Positions 1 to 13,057 of a DNA stretch of 64,000 bases are shown one piece after another. Source of the stretch: Synanceia verrucosa (lineage: Eukaryota > Chordata > Actinopteri > Perciformes > Synanceiidae); contig CM056551.1 in NCBI GenBank assembly GCA_029721515.1, positions 28,940,437 through 29,004,436 of the forward strand, read 5' to 3'. The stretch's first letter is position 1; each line of letters begins with the position of its first letter. The notes under the pieces were generated by a model. The model had not been told where the DNA came from, searched no databases, and was given only the letters and a program-made list of their open reading frames with translations. A program made the translations under genes and the position numbers.

Positions 1-1534
1 CTGCCAGATTATGCATAATTGTAGTATTGTAGCCCTCATTTCTACATCTAGCTCCGTATTGCGTGGTCATTAAATCCTAAAATAATGGCAACCTCACAGC
101 TTCTCTGTCCTAATTGCCCCTTCCGTACAATTGCCTTCTGAAGACAACGTGATGAAGTGTGCTGCAGGACGTGTTAATAAGATGCCATTTCTAAGCGAGG
201 AGGACGACGCTTTGGACTCGAACTCTCGCTGTATACCAAGTGGAGTGGCTTCACTCACTCACTGTCTCTCTCATTTGCTCACCTTGACGCCTCTGAGGCG
301 TCTCTCCGACACATCAGCGTTCAAAACTGGGATTTCAGCTTGTCTCCACTCATTTTAATACGTGGAGAAATCAAAGAAAGGAGGCTCATTAATAAAAAAG
401 ACTCGTCTCTAATCCACTCAGTGGTCGGGAGGAAACGCTTTTAATGACATGCAACACGTTAGCTAATTGCGCGGCTGCATCAGGAGCACTGTGTGTGTTT
501 CAGAAAAAAAATATGCATGAATTTCAAATGTACTATCTCTCAATTGAGACCAGGTACGAGTGAGGGGAAGGGAAGGAGAGATCAATCTCTGTGATGATAT
601 GTGAAAAGGCCAAGCTCCTCGCCCGGCATGTACTTTTCCTCATTACCTCTCATTTGGCAACCGAGCATCTTCCACTTGAGGCAGAATAAACAAGTGGAAG
701 GCGGCGTGATGATATCCGAGGCCGCGGTGGAGCTGCACGCCTGTAAACACACATTTCACCCTGAACACCTTTTGCATGATGGAAGGTTATTATAACGTGG
801 TTAAAGTGTCCCCCAGTGGACGTTTTGTCCACGCTGAGACTTTGGTGGACTCATCAGCGGCGGTGGCGTCTCCTGGTAGCCGAACCCACCTCGACGTCCT
901 CCCAGCTCCCTCTGACGTTCAGCCATGCTTCATCTCTGCGTCCTTAAAAGCAGAAATTAATGACAAGCACAAAGCTGCTCATTTTTAATTGCTTCATTAT
1001 ACTGTTGTGTTCTCCTGACAATAATGGTGTTGCTGGTGTTTTTCTAATTATATGGCATTTTTTTTTTGCTCGTTATCAAGGACTTCAGGTAATTGTGGGG
1101 AAAATAATGACTGCCTGCCTGCCTGCTTCCTCCATCTCTCATGGATTGCACATCACAAACAGTCTCAGTGCAACCAAGAGCCTTATCAAGGAGGCTGCTG
1201 GGTAGTCTTTTAAAGGCGACTCCGTTTACACGGCGAGTCATCAGCGGCTCGAGTGTCTCTAATGAGCGTCTAGTATTCGAGCGTTTATGACAGATCACAC
1301 TTAGCCTCCATTTTGTGTCGTTCTTGAATCGCAGAATTTACCGCTAATTATCATTTCGGCTTTGTTCTCCAACGAGTCTCTTAAAGTTATAATGCTGAGT
1401 CACTTTCTGTGGTCAGATGACACAGCATAACATTGACTAATGGAAGTCAATCGTTGACCTTCAGTGAAATGATGAAAAACTGCAGTTCATCTGACGACCA
1501 CTAGAGAATCTGAAAGTGAGTCGATCTCCATGTT
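1..1534. other. Non-coding DNA, no gene recognised
   Basis: I read both strands and see no splice-flanked open frame, RNA gene or repeat with clear ends. The short open frames overlap on opposite strands and carry no recognisable domain. Homopolymer runs and CT-rich patches occur (for example near 1060 and 1120). The stretch is probably intergenic or intronic. Confidence 0.6.
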
Positions 1535-2687
1535 AAAATAAACACGTTTACAGCAGAAATAAACACGTTTACAGCACAAATAAACTAATTTACAGCAAAA
1601 ATAAATATGTTTACAGCAGAAATAAACTAATTTACAGCAGAAATAAATATGTTTACAGCAGAAATAAACTAATTTACAGCAGAAATAAACTAATTTACAG
1701 CAGAAATAAACACGTTTACGGCAGAAATAAACTAGTTTACAGCAAAAATAAATATGTTTACAGCAGAAATAAACTAATTTACAGCAGAAATAAATATGTT
1801 TACAGCAGAAATAAACTAATTTACAGCAGAAATAAACACGTTTACAGCAGAAATAAACTAGTTTACAGCAGAAATAAATATGTTTACAGCAGAAATAAAC
1901 TAATTTACAGCAGAAATAAATATGTTTACAGCAGAAATAAACTAATTTACAGCAGAAATAAACTAATTTACAGCAGAAATAAACACGTTTACAGCAGAAA
2001 TAAACTAGTTTACAGCAAAAATAAATATGTTTACAGCAGAAATAAACTAATTTACAGCAGAAATAAACTAATTTACAGCAGAAATAAACTAATTTACAGC
2101 AGAAATAAACATGATTACAGCAAAAAGTTAACTTGTTTACAGCAAAATAAACAAGTTTTGGCAGAAACAAACAACTTTACAGAAGAAATAAACACGTTTA
2201 CAGCAGAAATAAACTAATTTACAGCAGAAATAAACTAATTTACAGCAAAAATAAACACGTTTACAGCAGAAATAAACAAGTTTACAATAAAAAGTAAACG
2301 GGTTTCAAAAGAAATAAACATATTTACAACAGAAATAAACAAGTTTACAACAAAAATAAACTACTTTAAAGCAAAAATAAACATGTTTCAGCAGAAATAA
2401 ACAAGTTTACAATAAAAAGTAAATGGGTTTCAACAGAAATAAACAAGTTTACAACAGAAATAAATCATTTTACAACAAAAATAAACTACTTTAAAGCAAA
2501 AATAAACAAGTTTCAGAAGAAATAAACATATTTACAACAGAAATAAATAAGTGTACAACAGAAATAAATTACTTTACAACAAAAAATAAACAACTTTACA
2601 GCAAAAATAAACATATTTACAGCAGAAATAAACATATTTACAGCAAAAATAAACATATTTACAGCAGAAATAAACACGTTTACAGCC
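1535..2687. repeat. 21-bp minisatellite, about 55 units
   Basis: The unit reads AAATAAACACGTTTACAGCAG with a variable core (CACG, TAAT, TATG or TAGT) before TTTACAGC. Units from about 1535 to 2150 are near-identical. From about 2280 to 2540 they are diverged (ACAACAG, AAAGTAAAC variants), and they become regular again to 2687. A higher-order pattern of 6-7 units is visible: the CACG variant that begins each block lies at 1711, 1837 and 1984, spacings of exactly 126 and 147 bp. Because 21 is a multiple of three, the minus strand has a long open frame repeating Cys-Cys-Lys-Leu-Val-Tyr-Phe. I read this as an artefact and not a protein. Each unit carries forkhead-like strings (ATAAACA, and TGTTTAC in TATG units) and AATAAA. 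Confidence 0.95.
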
Positions 2688-4277
2688 TGGTTCAAACAGC
2701 AGTGTTTACCTCACTAGCTAATAACCAGTTCATAATAACTGTCTGAATAATATTTTATTAAGTACACGTCAGTCTGCTGCATCATCACTTCAGTTCCTCT
2801 GATGACTTGACCATTTCTGGATTACAATTACGAAAACTTTAACGTCTAAAGTGTGAAAATATGTCTTCAGTTTCACTGTGAGACTCACCAACAAACACAC
2901 AAACATGCATTCATTGATTTATTGTCAACAATGACTCGTTGCATTTACAGCGTTGTAACTGTAACGCCTGTAATCACTGCTTTTTGCCACAGGTGGCTCT
3001 GAGAAAAACTAAAGAGAGATTTTCAAGATCGTAACTTTCAGATTTGATGTGAACTCTGAGAAACATAAATATTATTATTATTATTATTATTCCCAGCTTA
3101 TTAGACTTTGTGAAGCACAAATGACAAGAACAAGAAGGTGAAAAACATCAGAGCCTGTTTCTAGAAGTCTCATATCAGTGACGATAACATCACTAATAAT
3201 TCCGGCTGTGTGTGATTTCAGATTAGCCATTTGCATTTAATACCCAGTGTGCTCTGCTGTTTCTCTTTCATGCAACATTGCCGGATATGGATGATGACAT
3301 TATAATAATTAAAGCACATTATGGACAGAGGGCGCTTCGCTATTCGCTACCGCCGCGTAATGGCGGCCAGCACTGTTATTTCTATTTGAAGAAGGCATCC
3401 ATGTGTGAAATCATAAAACTCCCTCCAGGAATACCATTGTCATAGTTTATTTATCAGTATATGTATTAAAAAAAAAGAAACAGAAAGAAGGCAATATAAA
3501 AATGAACTCTTCATTTCCTTCCTCCTTTTGTTTTTTAATTCTGCTGCTGCAGCATCCAGCTCCACCGCTGTCTGAAAACCTCAGAGGCGGACTTAATTAG
3601 TTGCTAAGAGAAAGCTGCCAGTGGCGGCTGAGGGGGGTGAAGATTTTAGTTTGCTCTGAACTTTGCTAATTATCAGGTACGATGTAATTTCCTCCGTTCC
3701 CAAGAGGCGCCCAGCGGAGAGCTGCACCAACTAGAGGCAGAGAGGCAACAAAACTATGAACAAATCCTTTTGTTTCTATTTCTTCCTCCACATTACTATG
3801 GCTTATTTTTATTCCCCTGCCGTTTCTGGAGGTGTGATTACGGCCTAATGCCTCGACACATCTCCAGTGTGGGAGAGAGAGCGTTTGCACAAAGTGGTGA
3901 TCACGGACAGGTGGAAACAGGATGTAGTGCGCCTCCGATCGGAGGACGCTGAGGCGTATATCATTTATATCCAGAGACGTCTGAGCAGTGACAGGGACTG
4001 TGTTTAGCAGGTTCCCATCCCACATGCATCACATTATGATGCTGAAGGGGCTCAGACGAAAGAGGAGCTTGAATTGCCGTTGACCTGAGTGAGCTAAAAT
4101 GACATAGATTCAGACAAATAGAGCACTGAGCCAAGCAGGGAAACAAGATGGATGTCTAGTGGCAGCACATCTGCACACTCCCTCTCTTTCTCCGTCTCTT
4201 GCTGGGTGTGTTTGAACGTTTGGCGAACCCAAACTTTTAACCTTTTCCCCCGAAGACGCACCACATGCGGTGCACGC
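2688..4277. other. Non-coding DNA, no gene recognised
   Basis: Apparently unique sequence with a short (ATT)n run near 3070-3091 and an A-rich run near 3468. Open frames in 3666-4025 overlap on both strands and show no domain or splice structure. No RNA gene or repeat ends are recognised. Confidence 0.55.
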
Positions 4278-4584
4278 TTAACTCTTTGAGTGCCATCGAC
4301 GTATTTCAATGGCATTTAAAATCTGGTGCTTGAGTGCCATTGACATAATCATATGTCAAAGTGGTTTTTCGGCAGCAGGTCGCTGATCATGGTCAGCCTG
4401 TGAGTAATTTTAGGGCTTCTGGGAGATGTAGTCAGAGCATAAAGAGACGGTATACACCACAGAGATCAAAACAGGAAGTGGAGACGATCGAGATTAGAGA
4501 GCAAAACAAACAGAATCTGGACAAAAAGTGGTGATTTTGGTGAAAGTGTCCGCTACTCTACCTCTGATAAAACAAGAATGGAAC

Positions 4585-4634
<50 letters not shown>

Positions 4635-4650
4635 GAGGGCACTGAGTGCC
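4278..4650 (+). mobile_element. TTAA-flanked short DNA element, copy A (rearranged)
   Basis: The copy opens with TTAACTCTTTGAGTGCCA at 4278, the same terminus seen in the other copies of this window-wide family. A second, degenerate version of that terminus (CTTGAGTGCCATTGACATA) follows at about 4330, so the end is duplicated. The body (GGGCTTCTGGGAGATGTAGT, then AAACAGGAAGTGGAGACGAT) matches copies B-G. The far end is interrupted by a (TA)n tract at 4592-4629. A GGCACTGAGTGCC string follows at about 4637, and the normal terminus is missing. TTAA flanks and short inverted ends fit a non-autonomous piggyBac-type element; that class is inferred. No protein is encoded. Confidence 0.7.
4592..4629. 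repeat. (TA)n microsatellite inside copy A
   Basis: An uninterrupted TA dinucleotide run sits where the 3' part of the short element should be. It explains the local TYR-ILE repeats in the open frames on both strands. Confidence 0.95.
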
Positions 4651-7600
4651 TTAGCACATATTTCAACAATCGGAGCACCAAGGAGGGCAAATGTATTCAC
4701 ACGATTGCAAGGTTATATGGTCATTTATTTAAACTCATATTCTGACCACTTTATATGGAATTTGTTAGCACTTTTTTTGCAAAATAAATAGTTAAATAAA
4801 CAAACAAACCAACGTCAAATTATTTAGGGGGGCTTAAAAATATTTTAGGGGGCTTCAGATTCATTTGAGCTATTCAGTGTTTTCAGGGACATCGTACAAA
4901 ATATTATAGTTTATTTTTGCACATAAACACAAAACAGCAAGAGAAAATAATGAAATACAGTGCATATTCTGTGGGTCTTGAGTAAAGTGTAAAGAGGGCT
5001 CGCAAACTTAAATCTGATGGAGTTACACAACGTCTCGCCCGGCCCGCTGAGAGGATCCTTCTTTTAACGGCGCAGCTCGACGTTAAATCCCGAGCAGCGT
5101 ACAGAGAGATCTCTTTTCTTTTCCAAGCCTCCCTCTTTAAATGTTGGCAGACTCCTCTGAGTGTGTGAGTGCATCACCATGGTTGCGGCGTCTAATATGC
5201 ACGCCTCAGTGCATTGAGAAAAGAGAGTACTTCTTCCTCACTTGGTTTAATTGTCCCTCAGAGACCTGTGGAATTGGAATCTAAGTGGAATACCAGTCTC
5301 TTTCTCCACCACCACCCTCTTCCCTTCCTCTCTGGGGTTGCAGCACACTCTTGATTTGGGCCTTTTTATTTCATCACAGGCATCTTCTCGTCTCCTGGTG
5401 TTTCAGCGCCACGCCGTTCGGCTTTATTAACCCCCCTAAGCAAGAAGCACCTAAGGGAGGTCAGACGCTGGTCGTTAAAAATCTATTGTGACTTGTCTGA
5501 AAAATGAATAAATGAGCACATTATTTCCCCCCGTTCGCCGCCCCGGCGCTGTTTGTCTAATCAAGTGTGGGAGCGGGCAAAGTCAACCAGGGTTGACATG
5601 CACATTTTATTTAAGTTTTTTGTCTGTCAGAGGAGTTTAAACGTGTAATGAACAAAGGAGTGGTGATTTGAAATATAATCCCATTACACTGATGAAATTA
5701 CAAAGACGGCGAGAGTTCACAAATCATGCTCATTGTTTTCTATCATGAGCGATGCCCCTGTTGAGGTTGTGGCGGCGAGGAGGAAGGGCAGAGCGGGAAT
5801 GAATAGTGACAGCGCTGCAGCGAGGCCTCGCCGCTCCTCCCCGAACTGGGAGATGCTGAATGGCTTCGTTGTGCAGCCTGTGCCTGGGCTCTGGATGAGA
5901 CCAGCGCCAGATTAGAGGTGGACATATTTAGGAAAAGATTCAAAGTCATCCTGACAAAGAAATAGCTCCCAGAGAGAGCCAAAGAGGATTTTCAGACAAG
6001 AAGTTATGGTGTTTTTTATCATGATCTTGTTTTATTTTCATCAATGAATCGCTTCAACGTCAGCAAATCACGACAAAGCTGTTAGTTTCTCTTTTCGAGT
6101 CCAACTTGTAAGATTTTGTCTCAAGGATGAATCCAGCCGTGTGTGCAGAAGCTGCAGACGTCCTTTGATGTGTGCCTTTGATAACAGTCAGGCCCATGGC
6201 TTGGAAAAAAAAGTTGCATCTCCAGAAACTTTCTTCTTTAATTGGAAGCCTCAAACGCCCCTTAAACAACATCATCTGAAGCTAAAAAAGTACATCTGGC
6301 TCTAAAAGGCTTACCATTTTTAACACTAATGAACTGAGGCGTGCAGTGGAGATCGCCAAACTGCAGGGAGATGTACAGTATATTCTGGAGAATTCCCCCG
6401 CTGCACGGTAGCTCATAAAACACGTCTGAAGACAGGAACTTGTATCTGGTTATTCGTGTTTAATTGGAGGCGCTGAGTGATGCAAACCAGGTTTTAATGC
6501 CCTCCCCTGCTGCCCGACTACAAGTAGCACCGGAGTAGCCGCCCCTCCTCTTCCATCTATCCTCCCAGAAATGACCAAACTCACCGCTAACAGCGTCTGC
6601 GACACGACGCGCACATATTAAAGACGCTAAATGCATCTAAATGCCACAGTTTGGTTTTATTTCCTGCCATGTGAGGAGGTGCAGGAGATCCTGCCAAAGA
6701 CACGCTGTTATGACTCATGAGGGAGGCTTATTAAATCATGTTTGTTTCAGATTCATTTTGCTTTTCTAATTATTGGCCGTATTAAAGCGCTGCTTTATAA
6801 TGTGATGCTTATGTCACCAGTCCCCAGGAGGTGAGCCTTGGCTGAAAAAGCAGCGTGTAAAGTGAGAAAGCTGGGCGTCATGTGTTAAATCTAAACCCAA
6901 TCCAGTTGACAATCACATCATTCAAAACAGACAGGACTGGAGGAGCCGTTTGATATTCATATTCTCTGGCGAGCTTAGTCGAATTTCCGGTTTTGACGCC
7001 ACTTCCTGTCTCGGGCTTTGATCCTCTCCCATGTACGATATAACAGCTCATCCTGTAAACATGAGAACAGATTGAATAAAGAATACTTTGCTTTCCCTCG
7101 GCTCTGGAAAACACTTCTGTCATGTGCTGTCCACGCTCATCTCAGCTCCAGGCCGCCGCCGGCGCCTTTATTCAATGTGACAGAGGAGAGCTGGGGACTC
7201 TTTCTCCTGGCACCCCGGTACGCTCCACACTGACACTCTCCTCTGAAGTGCCACATTAATTCTAATAAAGCGCTGCCTTACCAGGGCCCAGGAAGACCGG
7301 GGCTGTGCAGACGCTCATATAAATACCAGGCTTAATGAAGGGAGGCAGTGGTGGCGCAGGTGGCGTGGCAGTGCAGGTGCCACCTCTCGCCCTCGGGCTC
7401 CTGGGTGAGTCCGCTGCCACCGCCGCTCCAGGGGGGCACAGCAGCAGAGATTGCATTTTAATTACCAGGTACACCTTGTCCTCCGGATGGGTCACCGCCT
7501 TGGTGGGAAGCGAGCATGCCTGTTTTCAAACCTTCATGTTCACAACAAGGCGCTGATGTAAGGGATCTTATTGTTCACGCTCAACATAAGTAATTCTGGA

Positions 7601-9122
7601 TATGCGAGCGAGCCGGCGTCCCTCCCTGAATTATGTGGCTGCTCTCTCCCTGTGGGGAGGTATCCATCCAGCCCCAGTCACCGCTAACCCTCCCCTGGAG
7701 GAGCTCCATCCACAGGGAGGTCCACACCTGTTTCCTCCCCTCCTCTGGAAAAACCATCCCTCCGTTTCTGGAGGCGGTAACTCAGAACTGTTGACGTCTC
7801 AAACGTTTCTTTAGTTGAGGTTTTTTGTGACAGTGGTGCATGTCAGTGAGAGATGGATCACCTTTCCACTCTGTGCATCAGATGGGTGATGAGGGGGAGG
7901 TTGGATGTCCAGGACATGTGAAGAAACCCCCTCCTCCTCCTCCTCCCTGGGGATGCTTCTGTCAGCACACACCAGCACAGATGTTGTTGTATTGTCTGGA
8001 GCTCCAAAGCCCGGATCAGCCCAACTGGGAGCTTCTTCTCATTAGCTATTGTCTCTGAGTGTCTGACTGGGTCTTTGATGAATGCAGCAGTTAGCTGAGG
8101 ATCAGAAAACAAACCATCTATTCCCATCGTGAAAGATGCGGTCATCTTCACATTCAGATTTCCTGAACGTCAGTGGATGGATACTGGACTGCACTCAGCA
8201 AACCTCCTGTATCATCTGAAGCTTTGTGTTTACCATGAAGAGCGTGGGCTCTAAGCTGTGGAAAATAAAAAGACACAGTGTCTGCCACTTGGAAACTCTG
8301 CTTCCCTCTTAGCTTATTCACCCAGAGAAAGGGCTACGCTATTATTTATTTAATTCCCCCTCCATCCAGCCGGGCTATGAACACATTGCGGGGCCTGAGG
8401 GCAGCGCTGTGGACAACCTGCTCTGTGTTCACATGGCTGAGCAGAAAGCGAGCGAGGAAGACTGGCACGGCGAAAAAACCAAACAGGTGTATGATTCAGA
8501 GGCGTGAGCTGTGAAGGGTAAAGTCTTTATTCGAGTCAGTGTTGCTTTTGGAGCCGTCCCAGCTAACATTTACACGCTTTGTGACTCTTTTCCTAAAGCA
8601 GGACGAGCTTCTTCATTCAGGATTAAACGCAGATGTTGGTGGGAAACAAATATTACAGTAAGTCATCACTGTTGTTATCTTCAAACAGAGATGTCCTGTG
8701 TGTTTTTTCTGGTTCTCACTTGGTGTGGGCGGCTCTCTTTCTTTAGTCACAGCTCTGTTTATTTATTTCATGCCGACAGGAAGGCGTCACTTCCTGTGTT
8801 TCAGCTGCATTAACGGACACCATGAGGCTGCTGGAGGGTCTGACAAGACTAACTGAACCAGAGCAAATCCAGAGCCAGACTATTTATAAGAAGACCCAGG
8901 TGGAAACAATCAGGACGGGTTTAGCCAATCAGTGAGGAGGGACTTTATATTAAAGTTTACAGGTAGCTCAGGTAGAGAGAGTCCTTTTACTCATTTCAAT
9001 ACAAAACTAAATAACATGGCAGCAGTAACGTGTCACTGCTGTGATATTAGTGCCATTATGAGCTCTAAATGTTTTGCAGTGCTGTGTGAAAGTGATTGAC
9101 AGTTTGACAAACTACTGCTGCC
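4651..9122. other. Long non-coding stretch, no gene recognised
   Basis: No frame carries a recognisable domain. GC-richer patches at 5520-5580, 7330-7450 and 7640-7760 contain short open frames on both strands. A donor-like CTGGGTGAGT lies at about 7401 but I found no matching acceptor or coding-like frame. The string AAATTATTTAGGGGGGCTTA near 4816 resembles one at 60328 and may mark a shared interspersed repeat. The rest looks single-copy. Confidence 0.5.
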
Positions 9123-9324
9123 TCACTAAGGAGCCGCCCAGGTGAGCTGCATCACTAACGAGCCGCCCAGGTGAGCTGCATCACTAAGGAGCCGCCCAGG
9201 TGAGCTGCATCACTAACGAGCCGCCCAGGTGAGCTGCATCACTAAGGAGCCGCCCAGGTGAGCTGCATCACTAAGGAGCCGCCCAGGTGAGCTGCATCAC
9301 TAAGGAGCCGCCCAGGTGAGCTGC
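9123..9324. repeat. 29-bp minisatellite, seven units
   Basis: Seven copies of GAGCCGCCCAGGTGAGCTGC plus CATCACTAA(G/C) start at 9131, 9160, 9189, 9218, 9247, 9276 and 9305, an exact 29-bp period. Copies differ almost only at one G/C position before GAGCC. Every unit contains CCCAGGTGAG, a near-consensus vertebrate 5' splice donor on the plus strand. No protein frame is evident. Confidence 0.95.
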
Positions 9325-10172
9325 TTTGACATTTTTCATTTTGTATTATTTTGTTTGCATGTTTTAATGTGAATATTGTGGATTTGAGAGATCAGAGTCT
9401 TGTTCTCTAGGATGTAACACAGTGTTTTGTTATAACATGGAAATATTTAACCAACACCACACTGGATAGTTATAATTTTGGTTTCAGAATGTCACAGGTT
9501 ATAATCATAAATGTTGCCAAATGATTCAGATCAGTGCAACACAAAACATTTCACCTGGAGACGAGGAGAACCAAAAGACGCTCTGCTGTCATTTTAGTGC
9601 TTTTTTAACATAGATTTCTGATTATTTAGTCTGTTTATTATTTATTTATTTGTTAGGATCCGAGCTGAAAAAAAAACTAAATGAAAAAAATGAAAATTTG
9701 ACGCCCTAGAAGAGTGTCGTTTCGGTTAATTTTTTTGGAGGGCAATGATTGAGACCTTTGATTATGGAATTTTCTCTCTCTTTGATTATGGAATGATCTG
9801 GCAACATTGACTGCAGATTTCATCTTAAAATTAAATTGTCACACAACAATTCAGAGCATTCAAACGTTTCCTTGTTCAACACTGCAGGTTTTTGAGTGTA
9901 ATTCTTATCAGTTAACCTCGAGTCCACACTTTAAAGGATTACAGTTTGATTAGGGTTTATTTAAACCACTTTATTAAACACACAAAATGAGCTCACCTGT
10001 AATGTTGGTCAGTCTTTAAACTGTGATGGATGATTAAAACAGACACTAGAGGGGAATCATGTAACCCTTTGGCTTCTTGTTCTTCCTGATTAATTTTCTT
10101 TTATTATTATGTTTTTTTAACCTGGTGTGCTTTTATTGATAATTTGCAATAACCTCTGTAATTTAAAAAGTT
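9325..10172. other. AT-rich non-coding DNA
   Basis: Unique-looking sequence with poly(A) and poly(T) runs at about 9669 and 10110. There is no coding frame, RNA gene or transposon end that I can support. Confidence 0.55.
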
Positions 10173-10575
10173 CAACGTTAAAGTGTTTTTTCGGCAGCGG
10201 GTCACCAATTGCGCTCTCACGCAGCCTGTGAGTAATTTTGGGGCTTCTGGGAGATGTAGTCAGAGCATAAAGAGACGGTATACACCACAGAGATCAAAAC
10301 AGGAAGTGGAGACGATCGTCGAGATTAGAGAGCAAAACAAACAGAATGTGGAGAAAAAGTGGTGATTTTGGTGAAAGTGTCCTCTACTCTACCTCTGATA
10401 AAACAAGAATGGAACAAGGTAAAAACAAACATTTTTTTCATGATGAAATAGAGAGTCTCTTCTTTCATTTGAGCTATTCAGTGTTTTCAGAGACATAGTA
10501 CAAAATATTCTGTGAGTCTAGAAATATGACTCAAAATGGACAAAAATGCTGGAACAAGGCACAGTGCTCTGTTTA
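10173..10575 (+). mobile_element. TTAA-type short DNA element, copy B
   Basis: The body is nearly identical to copies C-G: AAGTGTTTTTTCGGCAGCGG, then the GGGCTTCTGGGAGATGTAGT block, the AAACAGGAAGTGGAGACGAT block, and TCATTTGAGCTATTCAGTGT. The outer termini are degenerate (no clean TTAACTCTTTGAG at either side), so this copy is older or truncated. It is non-coding; the short open frame inside recurs in other copies only because the DNA is shared. Confidence 0.8.
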
Positions 10576-13057
10576 ATAATGTGGTTTGAGAAGAAATCAA
10601 CAGAGCTCTGCACACTTAGGAATACAGAAATGACACGATGCCCTGGAGGAGTCGCTCAGGAAGTGGACATAAATCTCCCCACAGTCAGTCCTCCAAGGCT
10701 GGACCTTGAGGTTAAGATAAGAGACCATGTTAGTGGTTATTAAGTGAAAGTTTCCAATCGATAGCCAGGGAGACGTAATCAGGGAGGCTTTAATTGCAGA
10801 GGGGAGGACATCTATTCACGTTATTGCAGCAGCTGTCCAGAAAGGCTCAATTTTTTTTTGTGCCCCAGCGTCTCCGTCCAGCCGTCTGACTCCAGCTGAC
10901 CTGAAACCAGCGAAGAGGCGTCACATATCCAGTGATTTCACTCCACTTCTGTCCATTTACATGAGTCATAACTGTACGGTGCCGCAGAATCATTCACAAC
11001 TACACCCTCTTCATTTGTAATGCCTCACACCAGATCATTTCCTTTGTCACAAAGGTAATTTGAAAGTTTATCAGCGCTCCAGAAGGAAAAAGGAAACTTA
11101 CGAATGCAACTCTGTCTTTTATGACTCTGAATCCTCTGAAGCATTAACCTTTAAAAATCAGATTTACATCTGCATTCGTCAACCTCCAGCGGGTAAACCT
11201 GGCAATAAACACCTGAGAGACTCCAAACATCTCCCATGACCTCAGAAAATATTTGAGCGTCGTTATATATCAACCATCAATTACCTCTCATGCAAAACCA
11301 ATCGCTGAATACAACCTTTGCTGTCCAGCAGAAGGAAATAAAGGACAGAGGACAAACTGAAAAGGCTTTTTTAAAACAATTTTTCAACATGAATCACCAG
11401 GAAATCCATTGTGTTTCTTGCTAATAGGGCTCCACTCAATAAGGTGCTTAAATATAATTCAGATTGGCTTCTCGGAAGGAAAATTGGGTGTATAATTCTT
11501 CTTTTTCTGATCATAATAAGGATAAAAACCCTGTTCGTTTCTGCAGCAGCCGCTTCATTTCTGGCTCCATGTGCTGCTTGATCACCAAAATCCAAAGGCG
11601 ACTCATTGCAGGGAATTTCATGCCACAAAACCACAATGATGATGATGATGATGATGTGAATGGATGGCTGACACCGCGTCAAATCCAGTAGACGTCAGTA
11701 AATTGGAACATATGTTACTTAAACTGTAACATCATGATGATTCTCCTCCAAGATGGCTCGTAAAACCGGAATTTATTGAGCTAAATCCAGGATGATGATA
11801 ACATAGATAATTTTTAATGGAAGGTTAATGCGGGAATCAAAAGATAAAAATGGACCCGTTGGCCTCGTATCAGCTGGATCCTGCTGGAATCAGAACTATT
11901 TTTATGCACTGTGGGGTGTTCCCCTTTCATTACATTTTATAGCTCAAAGCATAAAAATATACGGAACATTTTCATGGCTAATAAAACCCCAGATCTTTAC
12001 ATGATAAGCACAAAGGAGACTTGTGGAAAATATTCCCTCTGCTGGGTGTCCCAGTGCCGTCCCTCCAGCTGCTCGCCAACCTGAACCTCCTCCTCCCCCC
12101 TTAGGGCCCGAGCACTTCCTCTATTCCCACAGACGCACTTTTAAAATAGGCCACATTGGAGAAAACATGACTTTTCACTATTCTAATAAATGGGAGCCTG
12201 CCTGTTTATTATTAATGACATCCCAGTGCACTTTTCAGATTTGGTTGGTGTTACGCCGGTGTGAGTAATTTATATTCATGCCAGCGTGAGAGCCTGCGAG
12301 TGTATGCTTACTGTCTTTTCACTGTCAGCCATGAAATTTTAATGTTTACCAGGTCAGTCCTGACCTTCTTAATCCTCCCGGTTATTAATATGGTAAAGCC
12401 AACGCAGAGGAACAATTAATCAAAAGCACCTCTTTTCTTCCCTTTTTCACCTTTTCATACATATTAATTACATTCAGCTGCCTTGGGCTGAGGGCTGCAT
12501 TAACATGTATGCAGGGAAATAAGTCCAAAAAAAAGCAGCGAGGTAGTTCCCAGGATTAGCCTTTATACGAGGCTGAGTGGCAGCGACTTGAACATGACAG
12601 AGCACTGATACACTTTCTTGTCCAGACAATTATCTGTGGCCTACTTTTAAAGCTAATTCTACACGGGGCCCCTCGGGCCCCCCAGGTTGTGTGCGAGGCG
12701 TCCTGGTGGGGGGGCGGCAGTGGAGGGTGTCAGTCACAGGAAGACCAGACTGCCCCGGAGCAAAGCTGCCGGTGGGGGATGATTGAAATAGAAGTTGAGA
12801 TGTAGGACACATAAATAAAGCGTTTTTTTTTTCCTTGGAATACACTCCTCACATTTACATAATACTCTCCACCCTCACTACCATCAGCCCCCGAGGTTCA
12901 GGAGTCATGTGATGATGCACGGAGCTGCAGGATTGGCCGGTGACGTCACGTCGATGTTAGCAGATGGTTGTCAGGTGTGCAGGTAGAAGGAAATACTCAG
13001 GTGGAAAATGAGGTGACACACTTCCTGTTTTATCCAGCAGAGCAGATGTGGACTCAT
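10576..13057. other. Non-coding DNA, no gene recognised
   Basis: A short (GAT)n run lies at about 11636-11655. 12120-12310 is repeat-free and free of homopolymers, and might be a conserved non-coding block, but I cannot test that here. A C/G-rich patch at 12660-12780 has open frames on the minus strand without recognisable domains. No RNA gene seen. Confidence 0.5.

Noticed and set aside
7335..7410. GC-rich frame ending in a donor-like CTGGGTGAGT
   Set aside because: No acceptor upstream in a matching phase and no recognisable peptide.
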